The translations under genes were made by a program, and so were the position numbers. 8,965 bases of DNA. Origin: an uncultured Porphyromonadaceae bacterium. GTDB lineage: Bacteria > Bacteroidota > Bacteroidia > Bacteroidales > Muribaculaceae. The stretch spans positions 1 through 8,965 of the forward strand of contig CAMWQF010000103.1 of assembly GCA_947176285.1 (NCBI GenBank), given 5' to 3'. The number at the start of each line of letters is the position of its first letter. Position 1 is the stretch's first letter. Under the pieces are notes generated by a model. It was not told where the DNA came from. It did no database searches and saw only the letters and a program-made list of their open reading frames with translations. This document shows, one piece after another, positions 1-6,570 of the stretch.

Positions 1-134
1 TGCTGACCGTGACCGTGACCCCGAGGCTCCGGTTCGTGATAAATGTCGTCCAGACGCGCGGTGACGCTTCCGGAGACAGCGACGATGCCCACGATCCTTG
101 GAAGGACGACGAGATGAACTGGATATTCTCCTGA
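1..134 (+). CDS. C-terminal end of an unidentified protein, possibly fimbrillin-like (5' partial)
   Basis: An open frame enters from the left edge (first full codon at base 3) and stops with TGA at 132-134. It gives 43 residues: a beta-strand-like stretch (LTVTVTPRLRFVINVVQTRG) and then an acidic tail ending DDEMNWIFS. Codon choice is GC-rich, like the first half of the next gene, and only 40 bases separate its stop from the next ATG, so the two probably share an operon. The tail loosely resembles the end of the N-terminal fimbrillin-like region of the next protein (a YRATIKGV strand followed by an acidic GEEWNTDDD segment). It may therefore be a shorter paralogous fimbrial subunit. That is inference from a short fragment; only the reading frame and stop are seen directly. 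Confidence 0.65.
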   Translation, partial: LTVTVTPRLRFVINVVQTRGDASGDSDDAHDPWKDDEMNWIFS

Positions 135-174
135 ATACCGTGACTATAAATGCTTGAATCAAACAACAATCATT

Positions 175-3100
175 ATGTATATTTTCAGAACAATCACCAA
201 TAAAATCCGCCTGCTCGGGTTAATGATGGGAGCGGCTGTCCTTGGGGGATGCTCGCAGGATGCTTTCGAAGCCCCTATAGTCCCTGTTGAGAGCAATGGC
301 GGGCAGATAAGCGTGCTCTATGAGGTGGAGGGAGACATTCCGCTGACACGCGGCATCGCGGCTTTGGAGCATGAGAAGGCCCTCGAACACGTCTACATCC
401 TATATTTCGACCACAGCGACTCCGACAAATATGCCGGATGCACCAGGGCGCAGGCTTCTTCCGGTTCCTCGACTGTCAAGTTCGATCCACCGGAGGATCT
501 TCCGGACAACACTCAATACCGACTGCTCGTGGTCGGCAACAGCGACAGGTATGCAGGCGCAGGGAATTCTTCTTTCTCCTCAATGTTAGGGTCTTTCACA
601 TCTGAGGACGATTATATCTCCGTCAGAGGAAAGTTGGCGGCGATGAGCGATGAGTCTGTGACAGAGCCGGACAACCTGCCGTTGACAGGGCGTTTCGTGA
701 ATCCGTCTACAGATGACGAGCTTTATTTCAATTTCTCGCGCACACCGGAAGGGATCAAGTTCCCTGACGGCGAGGGCAAGAGCATATTCCGCTTCCAGCG
801 CGCCATCTGCCGGGTGGACATACACAATCTCGTTGCTGACATCCTTGACATACGTTATGTGCGCCTTGTCAACACCCGCGACATGGGATCTTACTTCTTC
901 GACGGGATGAATCAAGGCAATTACCATGATCTGAAGTTTGAGAAGGACGCCAAGAGTCCGGGCTTCATAGCGCTTCCTGAAAAGGGAGATGAGGAGAAGC
1001 TCCAGCGTCTTGAAGCAAAACTGTACTGCTTCCCTAACACTGTCAACACATGCTTGCCGAACGACCAGAAGACGACTGCAGCCATGATCGCCGGCTACTA
1101 TACCGATCCCGAGACCGGAGTAAAGGACACTGAGATGACATACTACCGATTCAACATCAGCAATGCCGGGGATGCGCAGACTCTCCAGCGTAACTACTGC
1201 TACCGCGCGACCATCAAAGGGGTGAAGAGGCGTGGCAAGACCGACGAGCTCGAGGCGTTCAACGAGACGAGCCCGATTTTCATGTATGACATCGGCGAGG
1301 AATGGAACACCGACGACGACAATGTGGTGACTGACGAGCACGGCAACTTCCTTGTGGTCAGCAAGAGCCTCCTTACTTTCAGCGGCGACCAGAGCGGCGC
1401 TGATGTGGTGAAACTGACCGTAAACACCAGCGAGGGGATGGACTGGGATATCCAGATGGATGATGAGTCTGCGAAGCATTTCCAGGCTCGCAAGATCGAG
1501 GGCGCCCCGGGCGAGAAAATCCAGGCTTTCACATGCGGTCCGAAGCAGACAAACCATACTGACTATTACTATGAGGGAAGCCTGATGATCGTGGCTAAGA
1601 ACAAGATAAGTGGCAGCGAACTCCGCAAGGAGGTGCGTCTTGTGCAGCTGACCACGAGCGGAGACGTGAAGTGCCTCGTAGTAAACGACTACACCTCCAG
1701 TTTCGCTCAGGAAGTGTCTAAGTATGGCCAGACCATCAGCTACAAGGTCATTACCGGCAATCCTACTAATCGATGGACGGCTAGAGATATAGACGGCACA
1801 ATGGAAACATGGCTTGATAATATTTCCTATACAACTAGTGGAACAAATGGAAACTACTTTACCATAACATTTCCCGCCAATATCAGTGGTAAACGAAGTG
1901 TGGATATAAAGTTTGAGTTTGATTGCGGAGATCCCGTAGCAAATGAACAGGTGAAGCCAATCACGGTCACTTTCACTCAGGATGTCTGCTCGCAACCACT
2001 GACTATAGAGGGTTGGCCTACCGACGGGGAATTAACTTTGAATTGTTTTGACACACATACCGGATGGGAATATGCAAATTGCGTGGCTCAATCTATGATG
2101 TTTACAGTGCATCTTCAAAGACCAGACGAACATTATTTTACTGTAACATCTTCTTTTGATGAATGTAGGGATCTGACATTGAGTTCTGAAAATCATAAGC
2201 CAGGCACTGTTCATCCTCTAACGTCTTTGCATCCTGGATTATTATATAGGACCCTGGATTTTACGGGAGGACAAGATGCAGCAAATTCTTATTATAATAA
2301 CGCATTGGATGGGCGTAATCTCAAGAACTCCACTTTCTGGATTAACGCTTTCAGAATGGGACCCGGAGATCCGAAAATCCAACGAACAATAACAGTTGAA
2401 GTTAAGGATAAAACAACAGGTGAACTGATTCCTGAAGGAACGATGTCTATTACAGTAAATCTCGTAGTTCCATCTGACCAATTTATGCTCAATGATGTTA
2501 TGATCAAAAATTCTTATCGAGCGGGTGATGAGGATCCTAAAGATAACGGATGGATCTATATAATGGATAGGAATATAGGTTGCGTACCTCGCTGCCATAA
2601 AGATCAATCCGGAAATATATTTGAAAATAGGGCTATGTGGTGCCATATAAAAGAGGATTCTTATTGGAAAACAGAGAACTGGAAAATATCCAATACACAA
2701 GAAGGATACATAGATAATGAGAACTACATTAAATGGGCGGGAACTCTTGAGTTTCCTTACGGTTCTGACCATTCAAGTAGTTTTGATGTCAAACATCATC
2801 TTCCTGCATGGATAAATGAACTAAAGGAAACTCATAAACATTTAGGGAAAAATTATGAGAATGCTGAAAATTATCCTTGGAATATTTTCTCATCCTACAC
2901 AACCCCTTCTATAAGAAATAGTATGGCTATATCTAAGGGCCGTTACTTCATTCTTGCAGATGAAGAGGTCTGTCCGAAGAATAATAAGGGTGAACTGATA
3001 AGGGTTGCTTGTTGGCTACCATCAGGTATAGAGTGCGGATATGGTTTTATCACTGGAAATGGAAAATTCGAAGACCAACTTGTGATGACTTTTCCTGCCA

Positions 3101-3318
3101 GCAAACTAACTTCTGACCATTTTTGGAAATCTTCATATGGATATATTAAAATTAATGATGTAAAAATTTATACACATCTCATTAGATTAATGTATCTGAT
3201 TGGAAGTGATAATGCCGAGTATTATGTAAGTTCATTACCAAAAGATCAAATTCAAAGTGAAATAGACTACTACAAGAATCATATCCTCCAGTGTTACGGC
3301 ACTGTAAAATTTGAATAA
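175..3318 (+). CDS. Large multi-domain lipoprotein, fimbrillin/Mfa2-type (DUF4906-like) with BACON-like domains; putative fimbrial tip or surface adhesin
   Basis: A 1047-residue protein if read from the ATG at 175. This start gives a good lipoprotein signal peptide: basic N-terminus, hydrophobic core and lipobox LGGC with Cys26. The frame could begin at TTG 154, adding 7 residues that do not improve the signal. After Cys26 comes a fimbrillin-like region (about 44-370) with the family's usual opening: a beta strand, an Arg-containing PLTRG segment (Arg59) and a VYILYFD strand. In fimbrillins an Arg near this place can be a protease maturation site, but that is only a possibility here. Two Ig-like BACON-type domains follow (about 393-494 and 499-603), the first with the typical VSKSLLTFS opening and VRLVQ closing strand. 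Residues 610-765 look like more beta-sandwich. The rest (770-1047) is unrecognised and holds a MDRNIG motif recalling FISUMP-like fimbrial tip domains (weak). Expected role: outer-membrane-anchored adhesin or fimbrial accessory/tip subunit. Odd points are a strong GC drop near base 1750 and twelve cysteines after residue 580. Confidence 0.85.
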   Translation: MYIFRTITNKIRLLGLMMGAAVLGGCSQDAFEAPIVPVESNGGQISVLYEVEGDIPLTRGIAALEHEKALEHVYILYFDHSDSDKYAGCTRAQASSGSSTVKFDPPEDLPDNTQYRLLVVGNSDRYAGAGNSSFSSMLGSFTSEDDYISVRGKLAAMSDESVTEPDNLPLTGRFVNPSTDDELYFNFSRTPEGIKFPDGEGKSIFRFQRAICRVDIHNLVADILDIRYVRLVNTRDMGSYFFDGMNQGNYHDLKFEKDAKSPGFIALPEKGDEEKLQRLEAKLYCFPNTVNTCLPNDQKTTAAMIAGYYTDPETGVKDTEMTYYRFNISNAGDAQTLQRNYCYRATIKGVKRRGKTDELEAFNETSPIFMYDIGEEWNTDDDNVVTDEHGNFLVVSKSLLTFSGDQSGADVVKLTVNTSEGMDWDIQMDDESAKHFQARKIEGAPGEKIQAFTCGPKQTNHTDYYYEGSLMIVAKNKISGSELRKEVRLVQLTTSGDVKCLVVNDYTSSFAQEVSKYGQTISYKVITGNPTNRWTARDIDGTMETWLDNISYTTSGTNGNYFTITFPANISGKRSVDIKFEFDCGDPVANEQVKPITVTFTQDVCSQPLTIEGWPTDGELTLNCFDTHTGWEYANCVAQSMMFTVHLQRPDEHYFTVTSSFDECRDLTLSSENHKPGTVHPLTSLHPGLLYRTLDFTGGQDAANSYYNNALDGRNLKNSTFWINAFRMGPGDPKIQRTITVEVKDKTTGELIPEGTMSITVNLVVPSDQFMLNDVMIKNSYRAGDEDPKDNGWIYIMDRNIGCVPRCHKDQSGNIFENRAMWCHIKEDSYWKTENWKISNTQEGYIDNENYIKWAGTLEFPYGSDHSSSFDVKHHLPAWINELKETHKHLGKNYENAENYPWNIFSSYTTPSIRNSMAISKGRYFILADEEVCPKNNKGELIRVACWLPSGIECGYGFITGNGKFEDQLVMTFPASKLTSDHFWKSSYGYIKINDVKIYTHLIRLMYLIGSDNAEYYVSSLPKDQIQSEIDYYKNHILQCYGTVKFE

Positions 3319-3421
3319 GATTATGACGCTAAATGATAATATTCCTATAGAAAGACTATTAGTGTCAATACTAAATGGGTATAAATCTTAGTCCTAATCC
3401 ACAGACAATAGCAGACAAGAA

Positions 3422-3462
3422 AGGGGCTCCGTCTCAGCGATGAGGTGGAGCCTCTATTTTTA
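3422..3462 (+). terminator. Rho-independent terminator after the lipoprotein gene, possibly bidirectional
   Basis: The arms AGGGGCTCC (3422-3430) and GGAGCCTCT (3447-3455) pair over 9 positions with one G-T pair. An inner CTC/GAG pair (3433-3435 with 3442-3444) tightens the loop. ATTTTTA follows directly, as expected for termination of + strand transcripts, 103 bases after the lipoprotein stop. Read on the minus strand, the same stem is followed by TTTCTT, a weaker U-tract, so it may also end the convergent minus-strand transcript, which would then include the 9-base repeat array in its 3' untranslated region. Confidence 0.7.
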
Positions 3463-3465
3463 GAT

Positions 3466-3618
3466 TGGTCAGACTTGTCGGACTTGTCAGACTGGTCAGA
3501 CTGGTCGGACCTGTCGGACACGTCAGACCTGTCGGACTTGTCGGACTGGTCGGACCTGTCGGACTGGTCAGACCTGTCAGACACGTCGGAGATGTCGGAC
3601 TGGTCAGAATGGTCGGAC
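3466..3618. repeat. 17-copy tandem array of a 9-base near-palindromic unit, NNGTCRGAC
   Basis: Seventeen head-to-tail 9-mers with no spacers. GTC at positions 3-5 of the unit is invariant. Position 6 is A in 7 copies and G in 10. GAC at positions 7-9 is intact in 15 copies (copy 14 ends GAG, copy 16 GAA). The first two bases vary: TG in 7, CT in 4, TT in 3, AC in 2, AT in 1. GTC-R-GAC is an odd-length palindrome, so both strands read as Ser-Asp-X repeats in one frame, and any unit could pair with another in single strands. The array starts 4 bases after the terminator's U-tract and ends on the first base of CTA, the complement of the convergent gene's TAG stop. It has the look of an intergenic minisatellite. 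I recall similar SDx-coding arrays as small hypothetical proteins in Bacteroidales annotation, but cannot check this. Confidence 0.95.
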
Positions 3619-3896
3619 TAAAAGAGGGTGGAATAGGCTATGTATTCAGCTATGAGGGAGATGATGAAAAGGATTCCGAATATTAGGGCTATCTTGGCGA
3701 GGAGTTTGCCTGAATGGGGAATCATGTTGCTTATCACTAAAGACATTAGCCAGGTGAATACTGTCATGAAGAGGGCAAAGCAATCAGCGAATGCCCACCA
3801 TCCCAGTTCCTTACGTAAGCGGAACGTTAAGGCTATATAGACTATTGAAACAATAAGCGCCAAAAGCGCGAGCAGCATCTTTTTCGCAGTAGACAT
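3618..3896 (-). CDS. Small three-helix membrane protein of unknown function
   Basis: A 92-residue protein, ATG at 3896-3894 and TAG at 3620-3618. Nearly all of it is hydrophobic, with likely membrane helices at about 6-27, 33-57 and 67-88, separated by short basic (RLRKELG) and polar (NMIPHSGK) loops. I do not recognise the family. Its ATG overlaps the TAA of the upstream gene by one base (TAATG), so translation is probably coupled to the Spi-like protein and the two may work together, but nothing in the sequence tells how. The stop codon abuts the 9-base array: its last base lies in the final repeat unit. Beyond that TAG the same frame stays open through all 17 units down to 3345, giving a Ser-Asp-X run and a further unrelated tail. 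The AUG start, coupling and membrane pattern support a real gene. Confidence 0.75.
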   Translation of the reverse strand: MSTAKKMLLALLALIVSIVYIALTFRLRKELGWWAFADCFALFMTVFTWLMSLVISNMIPHSGKLLAKIALIFGILFIISLIAEYIAYSTLF

Positions 3897-4729
3897 TATC
3901 TATAGAGTTTTACAGCATGTCCAACACCATCGCTATCTATTACCAATGCAATATAAAAGCCATTTGGATGGGATGCAAGATCGACATGCGCTACGTTGGT
4001 ATTTTGATATTTCCTATTTTCCACCATCATCCCGGTGACATCGTAAACTATAACCCTCTGTATATCCATTGGCAATGACAAAGCGAAATGGCCTGCAATG
4101 TTCGACGTTACGATAGGGGTTTCCGGAATGGCAACTGAGACAATCTCTGACGGGGCAAATGAATATTCAACCGGGGCTTCTATATCAAAATCAAATTCAG
4201 TAGCCACTTTACGCACCATCCATACCGCTTCTTCTCCATCAAAAGAGACTGCATAATAATCTTCATTCTCAGGATTTTTCAGCATATCAAAGACAACCTC
4301 AGGATAAGTAGTCCACTGCTCTATAGCATCTGAAGGGATGCGGCTATCATAGCGGATCATCTCGATATCTCTTGAAAAATCGGCAAGAATCGAACGGACC
4401 ATAGGCGTCATCTTTTCCATGTCGAAGTTTTCTTTCAATGAATATCCAAGAATAGGGAATGCCTTGTTTTCAGCAGCTACAATTACAAAGCCGCCCGCAG
4501 GGGAATTGAATACATAGAAAGGCGTAAAGAGTCGTTGAGTAGTCAGATCCTTTCCATTATATACATATGACACCGGAGGAGTCACATAGTTGCGAGATTC
4601 ATTAAAGAATTTCTGAGCCATGGCCTTTGCTTCTTTCTGGCCAATGGTCTCGGCATGCGCAAAGTTGCCGCCTGCTGAAATTAATCCACAGGCAGTCACC
4701 GCAAATAATATTTTCTTTAATTTTCCCAT
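3896..4729 (-). CDS. Secreted protein with Spi/streptopain-propeptide-like domain (Inhibitor I69 type) and probable T9SS C-terminal sorting domain; no protease domain
   Basis: A 277-residue protein starting at ATG 4729. Signal peptide: MGKLKK, a hydrophobic stretch, and a probable cut after AHA at residue 26. Residues 29-127 resemble the propeptide of C10 cysteine proteases (streptopain/SpeB, interpain) and the Spi inhibitor: QKEAKAMAQKFF helix, FTPFYVFN, GGFVIVAAENKAFPILGYS, then a helix with MVRSILADFSRDIE. In C10 proteases this is followed by the catalytic domain, but here there is only about 75 residues of unclassified sequence. The end (about 205-277) fits a T9SS C-terminal signal: VIVYDVTGMMV, VDLASHPNGFYIALV, final VKLYR. 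Likely fate is export by Sec, then secretion or surface attachment by T9SS. It may inhibit a cysteine protease encoded elsewhere, as Spi-like proteins do in streptococci and Bacteroides, or be a relic of a protease gene that lost its catalytic part. It is first in a two-gene unit with the overlapping membrane protein. No convincing -7 box was seen upstream. Confidence 0.8.
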   Translation of the reverse strand: MGKLKKILFAVTACGLISAGGNFAHAETIGQKEAKAMAQKFFNESRNYVTPPVSYVYNGKDLTTQRLFTPFYVFNSPAGGFVIVAAENKAFPILGYSLKENFDMEKMTPMVRSILADFSRDIEMIRYDSRIPSDAIEQWTTYPEVVFDMLKNPENEDYYAVSFDGEEAVWMVRKVATEFDFDIEAPVEYSFAPSEIVSVAIPETPIVTSNIAGHFALSLPMDIQRVIVYDVTGMMVENRKYQNTNVAHVDLASHPNGFYIALVIDSDGVGHAVKLYR

Positions 4730-4810
4730 ATTTATATAACGCTTGAAGGTGCATCATAGTGCATGAGACATAGATGAAAATTCAATTAAATTAGAAGATT
4801 TGATGAATTT

Positions 4811-4844
4811 AAAGAAAAAGGACGCACGAGCCGTGCGTCCCTTT
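4811..4844 (-). terminator. Rho-independent terminator of the phosphofructokinase-transporter operon
   Basis: A perfect 9-bp stem, GGACGCACG (4820-4828) with CGTGCGTCC (4832-4840), and a 3-base loop. Read on the minus strand it is followed by TTTTTCTTT, a good U-tract, 30 bases after the transporter's stop. The flanking AAA and TTT can extend the stem with a one-base bulge. It separates the operon from the Spi-like gene, which lies in the same direction, so that gene should have its own promoter in 4730-4810. Confidence 0.9.
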
Positions 4845-4870
4845 AAAGAGATTTGAGTATGAGGACCTGA

Positions 4871-6568
4871 TTATTCTTCCGCTGCTATGACTTCTGAAGC
4901 CTCGACTTCTGCATTGTCAGCCTGAATATTGGGGAGTTCAAGACCGAGATGCTGCTTTTTATCGATTATCTTAAGCCATATGCCTATAAGGAGAGCGGCA
5001 ACGCCAAGGCAAGCAAGCATTACGAGAGGCCAAGTGTAGTTGTAACTTACAGCAGCTTCTGCTTCAGTCAGAGTGCCATTTGCAAGACCCTCTGTGATTT
5101 GCGGATTGGTATTGTCGAGAACCTTACCGATAAGAAGCGGGAATAGCCACAGACCAATGTTCTGAATCCAGAAAATGAGAGCATATGCAGAACCGATAAT
5201 CTTAGCATCCACAAGTTTAGGAACAGAGGGCCAAAGAGAAGCCGGAACAAGAGAGAAAGATGCTCCCAAAACAAGGATAGTAAGATAAGCCACCACTACC
5301 CCACCAAGATCGTTACCCTTGAAGAGAGGCAGGATGAAGGCAAATGTCAAGTGGCAGATTATGAGCAAAAGGGCACCGAAAACCAGCATTGAAGCAGCCT
5401 TTCCCTTATGGTCGACATACTTGCCGAGTATCGGAGTGATACCGACAGCAAGAAGTGGGAACACAGCGAAGATAGACGCTGCACTCTGGCACATATAGCC
5501 CATCCAGCAATAAGTGAGAAGCGCTACTACAGCGAGCACGAGCATACCGGATTTCATTCCCTTATTAGAAGAGAAGTTGCTCACAAATGCGGCAGCCGCT
5601 GCGATGAGCATAACTATATATTGCACTACTGTTTCTGCATCAGAAGCCCAGAAACTATTAGGATCTACTTCAGTGAAAGTAAGGTTGCACTGGAGCATGT
5701 TGACAGCATACTTCTGGAAGGGGAAAATAGCAGAATAATATAGCACACAAAGGAATGCCACCAGCCAGAAACCGCTGCTACGCAGGATTTGTCCGAGATC
5801 GCTGATGCGGAACGGATCATCCTTCTCCTCTTCAGCATGAGTTTGAGAATCAAGTTTACGGTCCATAAAGAAGTAGACGATAAACATGATGAGTGCAATC
5901 ATAAGGAGCACAACGCCAAAAGCTACAGCATTGCTCACCTTTGGAGTGCCACCCATATATGCAAAGAGTGGAGAGAAGATCATACATGTAGCCACACCAA
6001 GACGAGCAAGAGCCATTTCAGAACCCATTGCAAGCGCCATCTCGCGGCCTTTGAACCACTTGACGATGCCTCGGCTGACAGTGATGCCTGCCATTTCTAC
6101 TCCGCAACCGAAGATCATGAAACCAATGGCGGAGAACTTAGCAGATGCAGGCATCCCTTCATAGAAAGGAGAAACTCCAAGTTCGTCGAAGATAGGAATA
6201 TAGTTGAGATGCTCGGTAAACCAAACTTCGAGAGAACTATTAGCAAACATGTCGGTTACGGCATACCAGTTGATAGTGGCGCCGACAAGCATCACGGCTC
6301 CCGAGAGGATGGCTGTGAAGCGCACACCCATCTTGTCGAGTATGATTCCGGCAAAGATCAGGAAGAAAATGAAAACATTGAGAAATGTCTCACTTCCCTG
6401 CATAGTTCCGAAAGCTGTGTTGTCCCAACCAAGCTGGCTTTGCACCAGATTCTTGATAGGCGACATTACATCCATGAAGATGTAGCTGCAGAACATAGCC
6501 ATGGCCAGGAGGAGCAAAGCTGTCCACCTGGCCCAGGCCTTATCGTTTAAATATTGGGTATTTGCCAT
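4871..6568 (-). CDS. Major facilitator superfamily transporter, MFSD1-like
   Basis: A 565-residue integral membrane protein with about 12 hydrophobic helices. The loop after helix 2 has the MFS signature G-I-I-L-D-K-M-G-V-R (about 75-84), with a weaker counterpart, GKYVDHKGK, in the second half (about 382-390). An extended segment at about 107-143 probably lies outside the membrane, and a charged stretch (HAEEEKDD, about 244-251) forms the usual central cytoplasmic loop. From memory, SLWPSVP (444-450), GSAYALIFWIQNIG (459-472) and YYSAIFPFQKYA (277-288) resemble the eukaryotic lysosomal transporter MFSD1 and its bacterial relatives. Substrate is unknown; a peptide would be a guess from MFSD1. 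The ATG at 6568 was chosen because it lies 2 bases after the TGA of the phosphofructokinase gene; a TTG at 6574 would overlap that stop. The tight spacing implies one transcript and coupled translation. The acidic C-terminus (about 550-565) is not part of the transport core. Confidence 0.9.
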   Translation of the reverse strand: MANTQYLNDKAWARWTALLLLAMAMFCSYIFMDVMSPIKNLVQSQLGWDNTAFGTMQGSETFLNVFIFFLIFAGIILDKMGVRFTAILSGAVMLVGATINWYAVTDMFANSSLEVWFTEHLNYIPIFDELGVSPFYEGMPASAKFSAIGFMIFGCGVEMAGITVSRGIVKWFKGREMALAMGSEMALARLGVATCMIFSPLFAYMGGTPKVSNAVAFGVVLLMIALIMFIVYFFMDRKLDSQTHAEEEKDDPFRISDLGQILRSSGFWLVAFLCVLYYSAIFPFQKYAVNMLQCNLTFTEVDPNSFWASDAETVVQYIVMLIAAAAAFVSNFSSNKGMKSGMLVLAVVALLTYCWMGYMCQSAASIFAVFPLLAVGITPILGKYVDHKGKAASMLVFGALLLIICHLTFAFILPLFKGNDLGGVVVAYLTILVLGASFSLVPASLWPSVPKLVDAKIIGSAYALIFWIQNIGLWLFPLLIGKVLDNTNPQITEGLANGTLTEAEAAVSYNYTWPLVMLACLGVAALLIGIWLKIIDKKQHLGLELPNIQADNAEVEASEVIAAEE

Positions 6569-6570
6569 GA

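Noticed and set aside
154..174. TTG at 154 as start of the lipoprotein
   Set aside because: ATG at 175 gives a compact signal peptide with lipobox Cys26; the extra seven residues add nothing typical of a signal sequence.
586..1995. Long minus-strand open frame of 469 codons inside the lipoprotein gene
   Set aside because: It is antisense to a well-supported lipoprotein gene, has no signal or recognisable domain, and its length follows from the GC-rich codon use of the sense gene.
3325..3366. Imperfect inverted repeat GACGCTAA/TTAGTGTC just after the lipoprotein stop
   Set aside because: The 26-base loop, one mismatch and lack of a T-tract make it a poor terminator; the hairpin at 3422-3455 is much better.
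3466..3618. The 9-base array as a CRISPR array
   Set aside because: The units are contiguous without spacers and far too short; no cas genes are near. It is a tandem minisatellite.
3412..3686. The repeat array as a free-standing + strand or minus-strand protein gene
   Set aside because: The Ser-Asp-X frame on the + strand (3412-3621) has no ATG, only a GTG inside the terminator. The LVR/LVG frame and the minus-strand frame from GTG 3584 start inside the repeat itself. No independent start, leader or flanking domain.
4685..4729. VTAC at residues 11-14 of the Spi-like protein as a lipobox
   Set aside because: The hydrophobic stretch before it is too short, and a normal signal peptidase I site (AHA before Glu27) follows a proper hydrophobic core; a T9SS tail also fits a non-lipidated export route better.
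4730..4810. Promoter of the Spi-like gene
   Set aside because: One is expected here because a strong terminator lies just upstream, but I found no match to TAnnTTTG with a -33 partner good enough to report.
5789..6550. A 253-codon + strand open frame opposite the MFS transporter
   Set aside because: Its His/Glu/Lys-rich product is the mirror of hydrophobic transporter codons; no domain, promoter or leader supports it.
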